In this document: positions 15,545-23,258 of the stretch, one piece after another | How positions within the stretch are numbered: position 1 is the stretch's first letter | How the letters are laid out: each line of letters starts with the position of its first letter | Source of the DNA: Sulfurospirillum sp964441765 | GTDB lineage: Bacteria > Campylobacterota > Campylobacteria > Campylobacterales > Sulfurospirillaceae | Reading direction: 5' to 3' | NCBI GenBank assembly: GCA_964441765.1 | Contig: CAYTVI010000025.1 | Location: 1-25,516, forward strand | DNA length: 25,516 nucleotides | Notes under the pieces: generated by a model | Database searches by the model: none | Told to the model about the DNA's origin: nothing | The model's input: the letters and a program-made list of their open reading frames with translations, nothing else | Program-made: the position numbers and the translations under genes

Positions 15545-16749
15545 TGTATATCCCAAGAGCTTCCAAGTTTGATCCTGATGCAAACGGTCACTTTGGTATT
15601 TTTGGTGGCAGATACGTTCCTGAAACACTTATGCCTGTATTATTAGAGCTTGAAAAAGAGTACAAGCGCTTACGTTTTGATGAGCATTTTTGGAGCGAAG
15701 TGGACACGTACTACAAAGATTATGTAGGACGCCCTTCTGTTTTGTATTTTGCTAAAAACATCTCTCAAGAATTAGGTGCAAAAATTTACCTTAAACGAGA
15801 AGACTTAAACCACACGGGCGCACATAAAGTAAACAACACCATTGCCCAAGGATTAATTGCTAAAAAACTAGGCAAAAAACGCGTCATTGCCGAAACGGGT
15901 GCGGGGCAGCATGGGGTTGCCACAGCAACGATTGCAGCACTTTTGGGACTAGAATGTGAAATTTTTATGGGTGAGAAAGATGTTGAAAGGCAAGAGCTTA
16001 ACGTTTTTCGTATGAAACTCTTGGGTGCAAAAGTGCACAGTGTTAAAAGTGGAAGCAAAACTTTAAAAGATGCTATGAATGAGGCTATTCGCTACTGGGT
16101 AACGCATGCGCGTGACACTTTTTATATCATCGGAACTGTTGCAGGGCCTCATCCTTATCCTATGATGGTGCGTGATTTTCAAGCGGTGATTGGCTATGAG
16201 GCAAAAGCACAAATTTTAGTGAAAGAAAAACGCCTACCTGATTATGTCATAGCCTGTATTGGTGGTGGTAGTAATGCGATGGGTATTTTTAGCCACTTTT
16301 TAGGCGAAGAAGGGGTGACGTGTATCGGTATAGAAGCGGGTGGGCTTGGCATTGAAACGGATAAACACGGCTGTTCTTTAGCAAAAGGAAGTCCTGGTGT
16401 ACTGCATGGGCAAATGAGCTATTTACTCCAAGATGATGAAGGGCAAATTTTAGAAGCACATTCTATCTCTGCAGGACTTGATTATCCAGGTATTGGACCA
16501 GAACATGCGTATCTTAAAGATTTAGGCGCGGCACGCTATGACAATGTCACAGACCAAGAAGCCCTTGATGCTTTTGTATGGCTCAGTCGCAAAGAAGGAA
16601 TTATCCCTGCCTTTGAGAGTGCTCATGCCATTGGCTATCTCAAAAAAATGGCTAAAGACGAAATCAAAGGTAAAGTTATCATTGTCAATCTCTCTGGTAG
16701 AGGCGATAAAGACATGGTACAAGCCAAATCCATACTTGAGATAGGATAA
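15544..16749 (+). CDS. trpB: Tryptophan synthase beta chain
   Basis: 401 residues, normal for TrpB1. It condenses indole and serine to tryptophan. The PLP Lys is Lys95 in L-N-H-T-G-A-H-K-V-N-N; A-E-T-G-A-G-Q-H-G-V holds the catalytic Glu; G-G-G-S-N-A-M-G binds the PLP phosphate. No trpA or other trp gene is nearby. It sits between apt and dedA, adjacent genes in C. jejuni as I recall, so it looks like an insertion into that order or a relic of a scattered trp pathway. Use as an indole-salvage enzyme or a second trpB copy is possible. Confidence 0.96.
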   Translation: MYIPRASKFDPDANGHFGIFGGRYVPETLMPVLLELEKEYKRLRFDEHFWSEVDTYYKDYVGRPSVLYFAKNISQELGAKIYLKREDLNHTGAHKVNNTIAQGLIAKKLGKKRVIAETGAGQHGVATATIAALLGLECEIFMGEKDVERQELNVFRMKLLGAKVHSVKSGSKTLKDAMNEAIRYWVTHARDTFYIIGTVAGPHPYPMMVRDFQAVIGYEAKAQILVKEKRLPDYVIACIGGGSNAMGIFSHFLGEEGVTCIGIEAGGLGIETDKHGCSLAKGSPGVLHGQMSYLLQDDEGQILEAHSISAGLDYPGIGPEHAYLKDLGAARYDNVTDQEALDAFVWLSRKEGIIPAFESAHAIGYLKKMAKDEIKGKVIIVNLSGRGDKDMVQAKSILEIG

Positions 16750-16752
16750 ACC

Positions 16753-17448
16753 ATGCTTGACTTTGCACACCGACATTCTGGGAAAATTTTTGCTATTTTT
16801 ATGGTGATTTTGCTCTCTGTTTTAGGCTATGTTCTTTACCATGCTCCTGCTGTTGGCTTGGAAAATAAATTCATCTATTTGATGAAAGAGTATGGCTATA
16901 TCATTCTTTTCTTTTGGGGAATGTTAGAAGGTGAGATGGGTCTTGTTATGGCAGGACTTCTTACCCATACGGGAGATATGAATCTTTTTATGGCTATTTT
17001 CATCGCAGGATTAGGTGGTTTTGCAGGAGACCAAGTCTACTTTTATACGGGGCGTTTTAACAAAAAATTTGTTCATAAGAAATTGAAAGGACAACGCAGA
17101 AAGCTTGCTCTTGCGCATCTTTTACTGAAAAAATATGGCTGGCCTATCATCTTTGTACAGCGTTACATGTACGGACTTCGTACGGTCATTCCTATTTCCA
17201 TTGGACTCACACGCTATTGTGGAAAAACCTTTGCTTTCATCAACCTTGTCTCGGCATGGTGTTGGGCGGCTATCACGATTATTCCCACATGGTATTTTGG
17301 TGAGCAGATTCTCATTGTCATTCAATGGGCAAAAGAACACTGGTACTTTGCACTTCCTTTTGCCGCAGTGATGGCAGGGGGAATCTCTTACTATTTTCAC
17401 AAAGTCACCGATAAGACATTTAAGGAAAAACATCATGTTCACAATTGA
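16753..17448 (+). CDS. DedA-family membrane protein
   Basis: 231 residues with an N-terminal helix (about 12-30) and a DedA/SNARE-associated (VTT) domain. Family marks seen: M-L-E-G-E (about 58-62) with an acidic residue in the re-entrant loop, G-G-F-A-G-D-Q-V-Y-F-Y-T-G-R and the downstream Q-R-Y-M-Y-G-L-R-T-V-I-P with paired Arg and Pro. DedA proteins are implicated in lipid-carrier recycling, membrane potential and envelope integrity; which applies here is unknown. It starts 3 bp after trpB and overlaps pepA by 14 bp. Confidence 0.88.
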   Translation: MLDFAHRHSGKIFAIFMVILLSVLGYVLYHAPAVGLENKFIYLMKEYGYIILFFWGMLEGEMGLVMAGLLTHTGDMNLFMAIFIAGLGGFAGDQVYFYTGRFNKKFVHKKLKGQRRKLALAHLLLKKYGWPIIFVQRYMYGLRTVIPISIGLTRYCGKTFAFINLVSAWCWAAITIIPTWYFGEQILIVIQWAKEHWYFALPFAAVMAGGISYYFHKVTDKTFKEKHHVHN

Positions 17449-18898
17449 TATTACGAAAAAAACATTTGAAGAAACACCTGCTGATGCAAAAATTGTCTTT
17501 GTTATCAACAAAGAACTCAATCACCGTTGGATAAAAGACAAAGAAGCACTAGAACTCGTTGGTTTTAAAGGAGAAAGCGAAGAGGCTATTTTTATGCCTT
17601 CAAGCAAAATCATCTACGTTGGATGTGATTCGCTCGATGCGGATGAAATCCGTTTAGCGGCATCCAAAGCCTTAGAAACCATCAAAAAAAGCAACATTCG
17701 CTCTTTAGCCATCGGTACTTATACAGGTGAGTGCCCTGGTATGAATATCAAAGCCTTGGTTGAAGGATTTATGCTTGGAGGCTACGCCTTTACTACCTAT
17801 AAGTCTAAAAAAGAAGAGTGTAAACTCAAAACCATTACGATTTGTTTAGAGGACTACGCACGACCCGACCTTTCAATGGAAAGTGCGGAAAAAGCACTGC
17901 GTGTTGGTAAAATTGTCGCAGAAGCAACAAACTTTGCTAGAGACATCGTCAATGGCACACCCCAAGACATTACCCCTATTGCATTGGCAAATATTGCAGA
18001 GGGTTTAACCACGATTCCAAACGTTACATGTAAAATAATGGATGAGCATTTTTTACACGAACAAGGCATGAACGCTTTTCTTGCGGTCAATCGTGCAAGT
18101 GTACATCCTCCTCGTCTTATCCACCTGACCTACATGCCACAAAATCCTAAAAAACGACTGGTTTATGTGGGCAAGGGCTTAACGTATGATAGCGGTGGAC
18201 TTAGCCTAAAGCCTAGTGAGCATATGGTAACGATGAAGGCTGATAAAAGTGGTGCGGCAGCGGTGATGAGTATTTTAAAAGGAGCTGCTCAGTTGGAACT
18301 TCCGTATGAAATTCACGCCATTATTGGTGCCACAGAAAATATGATAGGTGGCAATGCCTTTAAACCTGATGATGTGTTAGTGGCAAAAAATGGAAAAACC
18401 ATCGAGGTACGCAACACTGACGCGGAGGGTCGTTTGGTTTTGGCTGATTGTCTTTGCTACGCACAAGAACTCAAGCCTGATGTATTGGTTGATATGGCAA
18501 CCTTAACAGGAGCATGTGTGGTCGCTCTTGGAGAATACACAACAGGTGTTATGGGGCATAGCAGTGAGCTTAAACATGCCTTCTTAAAAGCCTCAAGCAA
18601 GAGTGGTGAACTCTCAGGCATGCTTCCGTTTAACAAATACCTCAAAAAGCTTATCAAAAGTTCTGTTGCCGACATCTCCAATATTAGCTCAAGCCGTTAC
18701 GGTGGCGCCATCACAGCAGGACTCTTTTTAGACCATTTTATTGAAGAAGAAAACAAACAAAAATGGCTACATCTTGATATCGCAGGACCTGCATACTTAG
18801 AAAAAGCATGGGGATATAACCCCTATGGTGGTAGTGGCGCAGGTGTTCGAGCCAATCTTTACTGGATGATTGAAGAAAACAAAGAGACTTCAAACTAA
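17435..18898 (+). CDS. pepA: Cytosol (leucyl) aminopeptidase, M17
   Basis: 487 residues. An N-terminal macro-like domain (about 1-150) precedes the M17 catalytic domain. Metal and catalytic residues lie in G-K-G-L-T-Y-D-S-G-G-L and M-K-A-D-K-S-G-A, and in the signature N-T-D-A-E-G-R-L at 327-334. It removes N-terminal residues from peptides as a hexamer with two metal ions; relatives also bind DNA. ATG at 17435 has AAGGA eight bases upstream and lies inside the end of dedA, indicating coupling. One TTACATGTAA site lies inside it, in a different reading register from the other gene copies. Confidence 0.96.
   Translation: MFTIDITKKTFEETPADAKIVFVINKELNHRWIKDKEALELVGFKGESEEAIFMPSSKIIYVGCDSLDADEIRLAASKALETIKKSNIRSLAIGTYTGECPGMNIKALVEGFMLGGYAFTTYKSKKEECKLKTITICLEDYARPDLSMESAEKALRVGKIVAEATNFARDIVNGTPQDITPIALANIAEGLTTIPNVTCKIMDEHFLHEQGMNAFLAVNRASVHPPRLIHLTYMPQNPKKRLVYVGKGLTYDSGGLSLKPSEHMVTMKADKSGAAAVMSILKGAAQLELPYEIHAIIGATENMIGGNAFKPDDVLVAKNGKTIEVRNTDAEGRLVLADCLCYAQELKPDVLVDMATLTGACVVALGEYTTGVMGHSSELKHAFLKASSKSGELSGMLPFNKYLKKLIKSSVADISNISSSRYGGAITAGLFLDHFIEEENKQKWLHLDIAGPAYLEKAWGYNPYGGSGAGVRANLYWMIEENKETSN
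18024..18033. repeat. TTACATGTAA palindrome, copy 6
   Basis: 10-bp core inside pepA. It is the one coding copy not read as L-H-V; here it gives V-T-C-K. Confidence 0.8.
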
Positions 18899-18902
18899 CG
18901 TG

Positions 18903-19472
18903 ATGAGAACAAAAATTGTTCTAATTGGAGCTTCTACGGGAGGACCAGGGCACCTTAAGCGTATCTTATCGGCGCTCCCCTCCTCTTTTAAAGCCAGTGT
19001 TGTCATTGCACAGCATATGAACAGTGCTTTTATTCCTAGCTTTATTAGTCAATTTCAAAGTGAACTTCCCCTTAAGGTCTCTTCCATTGATAAAACATGT
19101 GATTTAGAACCTTCTCATGTTTATTTTTGCCCTATGAACTGTGTGCTTCATAAAAATCACTTCACCTTAGGTGTTGAACCTCGCCCTGAGCTTCAAACAC
19201 CTTATAATCCTAACGTTGATACTCTTTTTCTCTCAGCCGTTCCTTTTGCAAAAGAGGCTGAGATTTTAGCTGTTTTACTGACAGGTATTGGAAACGATGG
19301 AGCTCAAGGATTGAGTGAATTGCAAAAAGTAGGAGCACGTTGTTTGGCAGAGAGTGAAAAAAGTGCCATCGTCTATGGTATGCCCAAACGTGCAGTGGAA
19401 ATCAATCCCCTTATCACATCCATGCATTTAGACGATATAATAATAACCATTAAAACCTTTGGAGAAGTCTGA
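18903..19472 (+). CDS. cheB: Chemotaxis methylesterase domain protein CheB without receiver domain
   Basis: 189 residues from ATG at 18903; GTG at 18900 is possible, and the frame runs back into pepA to 18870. Only the methylesterase domain is present. The catalytic triad is Ser11 in G-A-S-T-G-G-P, His38 in A-Q-H-M, and Asp132 in G-I-G-N-D-G-A-Q-G. Full-length CheB has a phosphorylated receiver in front, about 150 residues, and here there is no room for one. C. jejuni CheB has the same short form. The enzyme demethylates or deamidates chemoreceptors. Without a receiver, CheA cannot tune it in the usual way. It is coupled to cheR by a TGATG overlap. Confidence 0.94.
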   Translation: MRTKIVLIGASTGGPGHLKRILSALPSSFKASVVIAQHMNSAFIPSFISQFQSELPLKVSSIDKTCDLEPSHVYFCPMNCVLHKNHFTLGVEPRPELQTPYNPNVDTLFLSAVPFAKEAEILAVLLTGIGNDGAQGLSELQKVGARCLAESEKSAIVYGMPKRAVEINPLITSMHLDDIIITIKTFGEV

Positions 19473-20308
19473 TGCTATTTTGGAAAAAAAGAAAAATAGA
19501 ACCTGTGTTGATACAGGAAGAAGAGACTCCCAAAGAGTTTAATACTTATGGGCTTAATGATGTTTTACACTATATCAAACGTGAAACAGGCGTTGATTTA
19601 TTTTCTAAAAATACAATTATTGAGACAAAATTACGCCTTTTTAGTGAACGAAAGTCTATCCATAGCTTTCGTAAACTCTTTGAGATGATTCAAAGTGATA
19701 GAGCTCTTCGGCAAGATTTGATTGATTTAGTCACTGTCAATGAAACCTATTTTTACCGCGAAGAAGCACAGCTTGAGCTTGCCGTTAGTTTCGCACTAGG
19801 GATTCCTAACGTTAAAATTCTCTGTGCTCCGTGTGCATCTGGCGAAGAAGTCTACTCACTTTCAATGATGCTCAATGAAAAAAATCGTCCCTCACATACC
19901 TTTAGCATTACAGGCATTGATATCAACGCTGAAGCGATTGAAAAAGCGGAAATTGGTGTCTATTCTGAGCGGTCATTGCACAAACTAGATCAAAGACTAA
20001 AAGATAAATTTTTTACCCATAACGTTAAATCATATCAGATAAAAAAAGAACTTTTCACTTCTCTTACATTTCAAAAAGTCAATATTTTTGAACACGCTTT
20101 TTTAGATATTGGTCAATTTGATATTATCTTCTCACGTAATATGCTCATCTATTTTGATGATGAGTTTCGCCTGAAAACCATCGAGCGCTTTGCAAAACTT
20201 TTGAAAAAAGATGGCAAACTCTTTTTAGGTCATGCTGACATTATCCCTGAAACAACACTTTTTACAAAACACAACGATCATAGGCTTTCGTACTACATTA
20301 AAAATTAA
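19472..20308 (+). CDS. cheR: Chemotaxis protein methyltransferase CheR
   Basis: 278 residues. A variable 25-residue lead precedes the N-terminal helical domain (about 26-95), then the SAM-binding domain. Seen: T-V-N-E-T-Y-F-Y-R-E (family signature), C-A-P-C-A-S-G-E-E-V-Y-S (SAM loop), T-G-I-D-I-N and I-I-F-S-R-N-M-L-I-Y-F. It methylates glutamates on chemoreceptors, opposing CheB. No C-terminal pentapeptide-binding or TPR extension is present. It ends 4 bp from the convergent MFS gene, with no clear terminator between them. Confidence 0.96.
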   Translation: MLFWKKRKIEPVLIQEEETPKEFNTYGLNDVLHYIKRETGVDLFSKNTIIETKLRLFSERKSIHSFRKLFEMIQSDRALRQDLIDLVTVNETYFYREEAQLELAVSFALGIPNVKILCAPCASGEEVYSLSMMLNEKNRPSHTFSITGIDINAEAIEKAEIGVYSERSLHKLDQRLKDKFFTHNVKSYQIKKELFTSLTFQKVNIFEHAFLDIGQFDIIFSRNMLIYFDDEFRLKTIERFAKLLKKDGKLFLGHADIIPETTLFTKHNDHRLSYYIKN

Positions 20309-20312
20309 GCGT

Positions 20313-21482
20313 TTACTTTTGAGAAGCGTATGAAATACCCACTGCACTTAAGAGTAAAAACGTCGAACAACTAAATGCAAGCGTGTAACTCCCTGTCAAA
20401 TCTCGTGTAATACCTGCCAAAAGCGGACCTAACATCTGTCCCACACCAAAAAAAAGCGTCACAAGGCTTAAAATACGTGCTGTGTGCATCGAGCCAAAAA
20501 GCTCGTTACTCAGTGTGGTCATAATGGAAGGCACTGCCCATGTTGAGAAGCCAAACAGAAGTGCTGAGAGTAAAAGCCATTGCATGGGTAATCCAAGCGC
20601 TAAAAAGGCATGGGCACTTCCTTGCAACACAAAAAGAATCGCTAAGGTTTTATAACGCCCTAGCCTATCACTCACCACACCAAAAAAGGGACCTGAAAAA
20701 AGACTAGAAACGCCCAATAATGCCCAAAAAGTTCCTGAAAGTTTCGTATCGGCTTGCCACTGCTCCGAGACTGCTGCCACAAAAAAGGTCATAAACATGA
20801 TGGCACTCATGCCAAAGAGAAAATAGACAATCCCTGTTTGCCAAAAAGGAAGAGAGGTAAAAATGGTTTTGAGCGAAAGGTGGCTTTGGTGTTGATGGTG
20901 CGTACTTTCAACAGGAAAACGCGCCAAAATAACATGTGCTAAAAAACCAATAGAACCAATTAAAATAGCAAAAAACGCCCAACTCGCACGCCATGGATGC
21001 TCAAACAGTATCGCAAAAAAAGGTACAGCCATACCGCTAGTGATAATCCCTAAACCAATCCCCGCAACCACAATCCCCGTAGAACGTCCTTTAATATGGG
21101 CAGGGACAATTTGTGCGATATAGGTCATAATAGCAATATTTGCCAACGCTCCAAAAAATCCCGTGATGGTAAAAAAGAGTGCCGCGACCACATAGTTTGG
21201 AGAAAGTGCCATGGCTATCATGCTAAACGCTTGTGTCCATAAAGAGCGCGAAATAAGAATCGAAGCACCATATTTTGCATAAAAACGCGCAATAGCAAAG
21301 AGACCTATAAAATAGCCTACAAAATTGGCACTGCCCACAATGCCTGCTTGCGTAGCGTTCATGTTAAGTTCATGTTGCATATCAGGTAAAATCATCCCAA
21401 AAGCAAAACGCGCAAGACCTAAACACGAAAAGACAACGAGCAATCCAACAAAAATAGGTTTTGCACGCTCTTTTAAGTTCAT
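20313..21482 (-). CDS. MFS transporter, YbfB/YjiJ-like
   Basis: About 389 residues and 12 predicted membrane helices. The first helix reads G-L-A-R-F-A-F-G-M-I-L-P, the Arg-Phe pattern I associate with the YbfB/YjiJ (MFS_4) group. V-S-D-R-L-G-R-Y-K before the second half is the usual MFS loop motif. The substrate is unknown. The start is uncertain. ATG at 21482 has AAAAGG directly abutting, too close for a normal site. GTG at 21497 would overlap the cupin gene by 11 bp and has no clear ribosome site. Either way the gene is coupled to the cupin gene upstream in the same transcript. Confidence 0.85.
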   Translation of the reverse strand: MNLKERAKPIFVGLLVVFSCLGLARFAFGMILPDMQHELNMNATQAGIVGSANFVGYFIGLFAIARFYAKYGASILISRSLWTQAFSMIAMALSPNYVVAALFFTITGFFGALANIAIMTYIAQIVPAHIKGRSTGIVVAGIGLGIITSGMAVPFFAILFEHPWRASWAFFAILIGSIGFLAHVILARFPVESTHHQHQSHLSLKTIFTSLPFWQTGIVYFLFGMSAIMFMTFFVAAVSEQWQADTKLSGTFWALLGVSSLFSGPFFGVVSDRLGRYKTLAILFVLQGSAHAFLALGLPMQWLLLSALLFGFSTWAVPSIMTTLSNELFGSMHTARILSLVTLFFGVGQMLGPLLAGITRDLTGSYTLAFSCSTFLLLSAVGISYASQK

Positions 21483-21486
21483 CCTT

Positions 21487-21852
21487 TTAACAGCCACACG
21501 CTGGAGAAACGAGTTTGATGGTATCGTCTAAATTAGGAACTAAACATAAAAATTCATAATCTTCATCGCCTATAACTTCATACGCATGCTCAATCCCCGC
21601 AGGAATAAAGAGCACATCATCTTTTGAGACAATCGACGTTTGACCATCAATCACCACTTTGGCACTGCCTTTTAAAACATACTGCTCATGCTCCACGCTG
21701 TTGGTGTGAAGAGGCATATGTCCTCCTTTTTTGATAACAAATTTGCGCATCGCAAAATGAGGCGCAATCTCTGGGGAGATAAGCATCTGCATGCTAGCAT
21801 CTTTGCCTGCTTGAAGGGGCGTACTTGGTATATCTTTGAGTGATTTTATCAT
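21487..21852 (-). CDS. Small cupin-domain protein
   Basis: 121 residues, a single cupin barrel. Motif 1 is G-G-H-M-P-L-H-T-N-S-V-E-H-E-Q-Y-V-L-K-G (44-62 region), where the second His of the usual H-x-H is Asn51 while His49, Glu54 and His55 remain. Motif 2 is P-A-G-I-E-H-A-Y with His89. A metal site is plausible. The C-terminus ends C-G-C, which is unusual. Function unknown; members range from sugar isomerases to sensors. The ribosome site AAAAGG directly follows a TTTACATGTAAA palindrome. It is 25 bp after htpX. Confidence 0.85.
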   Translation of the reverse strand: MIKSLKDIPSTPLQAGKDASMQMLISPEIAPHFAMRKFVIKKGGHMPLHTNSVEHEQYVLKGSAKVVIDGQTSIVSKDDVLFIPAGIEHAYEVIGDEDYEFLCLVPNLDDTIKLVSPACGC

Positions 21853-21862
21853 TCTCTATCCT

Positions 21863-21874
21863 TTTACATGTAAA
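21863..21874. repeat. TTTACATGTAAA palindrome, copy 7 (intergenic)
   Basis: Exact 12-bp copy in the 25-bp gap between htpX and the cupin gene. As transcribed it runs directly into the cupin ribosome site, reading TTTACATGTAAAAGG. Confidence 0.85.
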
Positions 21875-21877
21875 GTG

Positions 21878-22726
21878 TTATTGTATCTCAAATTTGAGCT
21901 CTTCAAGCCTTGCAATTCTATCTTCAGTCGATGGATGTGTCGAAAAAAGCGATGCAAAAGAGATATTTTTGCCCGAAAAAGGGTTGATGATAAACATATG
22001 CGCACTCTCTTGTGTCGCACTTTGCATACTGCCTTGTCGGTTGTAATTTGAAAGCTTAGCTAACGCACTTTGCAACCACTCAGGATGCCTTGTTAAACGC
22101 GCCGCACCTTCATCTGCCATGTATTCACGGTTTCGGCTAATCGCCATTTGAATCACCGCCGCTGCAAGGGGTAAGATGATGGCTAAGACAATCATCACGA
22201 TGGGATTGACACGATTTTTATCACTGCCTACCATGGCGCCAAATTGCATCATATTCGCCAGCACCCCAATCGCACCTGCAATGGTTGCGGCAATGGTTCC
22301 CACCAAGATATCATAATGCCTCACATGGCTAAGCTCGTGTGCTAACACCGCTTCAACTTCATCTTCATCTAAAAGCTCTAAAAGACCTTCAGTCACAGCT
22401 ACTGCAGCATTTTGTGGATTGCGACCTGTGGCAAAGGCATTGGGTACATGCTCAGGGATAATATAGACCTTAGGCATGGGAAGATTGGCTTTTTGAGCTA
22501 ATCTTTCAACAATTCCATACAAACCTCTCGCTTCCCTTTGCGTCACTTCCACCGCACGATAATGTTTCAAAACCAAAGTATCCGAATAAAAATAACTCAC
22601 AAAATTCATCACCCCCGCCATTACAAGGGCTATGAGCATCCCTTGCGTTCCACCCACTACACCACCAACCCAGACAAATAAGAGTGTCATAATGGTTAAT
22701 AATACAACGGTTTTTATGACTTCCAT
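21878..22726 (-). CDS. htpX: Membrane zinc metalloprotease HtpX
   Basis: 282 residues of M48 HtpX type. Two N-terminal helices (about 6-24 and 30-47), the zinc motif H-E-L-S-H (His130, Glu131, His134), two more helices (about 143-190), then N-R-E-Y-M-A-D-E with the third ligand. HtpX degrades misfolded inner-membrane proteins, usually under envelope stress. AAAGGA about eight bases before ATG gives a good start. It is first in a - strand unit with the cupin and MFS genes and is divergent from the metE leader region. Confidence 0.95.
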   Translation of the reverse strand: MEVIKTVVLLTIMTLLFVWVGGVVGGTQGMLIALVMAGVMNFVSYFYSDTLVLKHYRAVEVTQREARGLYGIVERLAQKANLPMPKVYIIPEHVPNAFATGRNPQNAAVAVTEGLLELLDEDEVEAVLAHELSHVRHYDILVGTIAATIAGAIGVLANMMQFGAMVGSDKNRVNPIVMIVLAIILPLAAAVIQMAISRNREYMADEGAARLTRHPEWLQSALAKLSNYNRQGSMQSATQESAHMFIINPFSGKNISFASLFSTHPSTEDRIARLEELKFEIQ

Positions 22727-22744
22727 CGCATTTCCTTTAAAAAA

Positions 22745-22750
22745 ATAATA
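22745..22750 (-). promoter_or_regulatory. Candidate -10 for htpX
   Basis: TATTAT on the - strand 18 bases before the htpX ATG. This gives a very short leader, so it may not be the main promoter. Confidence 0.3.
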
Positions 22751-22784
22751 GGTCTATTTTAGCGAAGATTGGTAAATGATTTTT

Positions 22785-22794
22785 TTACATGTAA
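22785..22794. repeat. TTACATGTAA palindrome, copy 8 (promoter region)
   Basis: 10-bp core in the htpX-metE intergenic region. It ends nine bases before the TGCTATAAT of the rightward promoter and covers or abuts its -35 position. Confidence 0.8.
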
Positions 22795-22800
22795 GCATTG

Positions 22801-22809
22801 TGCTATAAT
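22801..22809 (+). promoter_or_regulatory. Extended -10 promoter facing metE
   Basis: TGC-TATAAT, a perfect extended -10, followed by AAAAGGA (22824-22830) and GTG codons at 22835 and 22837. Transcription should start near 22816. Confidence 0.6.
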
Positions 22810-22836
22810 GCGACCACTCTTTTAAAAGGATACTGT

Positions 22837-23199
22837 GTGCGGCTGCCTCGTGGCTTTGGTAAAAAAGGCTATTTTTCATTATCTGCCATTCAAGCTTCAG
22901 TCAGTGAAGTAAAAGCCAAACGCCAACACGCACGCCTCATTCATACCACACGCCTTTTTTGTGAAGAGAATGAAAAAGAGCTCCATGAAGATGACCCACC
23001 GCCGCTTCTTCTTTCTCTCTTTTCAGCCCTTTTTCATTACCGACCTCGTGTTTGCAGATGCAGTCGTCTGTTCGCTTCACGCGCCCATTCCGCCATCAAA
23101 CACGCCCAAAAACGACGTAAATGTAACTGTAATTGCCGCTACTTTAGCTTCCGCCAAACAGGCACTCATCCACCCAAAACTTTTCTTTTTACATCCTGA
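22837..23199 (+). CDS. Doubtful ORF or leader in the 532-bp htpX-metE region
   Basis: The region 22727-23258 holds no gene I trust. This 120-codon frame opens with GTG six bases after AAAAGGA and downstream of a perfect extended -10, so initiation looks genuine. The first ~70 residues read like a charged soluble protein. The rest is Arg/Cys/His-rich and looks like out-of-frame sequence. A second frame (22961-23221, 86 codons) is more protein-like in that half, starting with basic residues and a hydrophobic stretch. A third option is a 25-codon peptide from GTG 22835 to TAA 22910. Readings: a frameshifted decayed gene, a leader peptide plus untranslated leader of metE, or chance. No family was recognised. 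Confidence 0.3.
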   Translation: MRLPRGFGKKGYFSLSAIQASVSEVKAKRQHARLIHTTRLFCEENEKELHEDDPPPLLLSLFSALFHYRPRVCRCSRLFASRAHSAIKHAQKRRKCNCNCRYFSFRQTGTHPPKTFLFTS

Positions 23200-23258
23200 T
23201 TTTCACCCTCTGTGCCCTTAGGGGCTTGATGTTTTAACTGTAAAAAGGAATTAAAAAA

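Noticed and set aside
18870..18902. TTG start for cheB inside pepA
   Set aside because: The added residues match no CheB feature and overlap the pepA 3' end; the conserved core starts directly after ATG 18903.
22727..23258. Cobalamin or SAM riboswitch upstream of metE
   Set aside because: I looked for a B12-box-like sequence and a SAM-type core and saw neither; only short local hairpins such as CTTCA/TGAAG were found.
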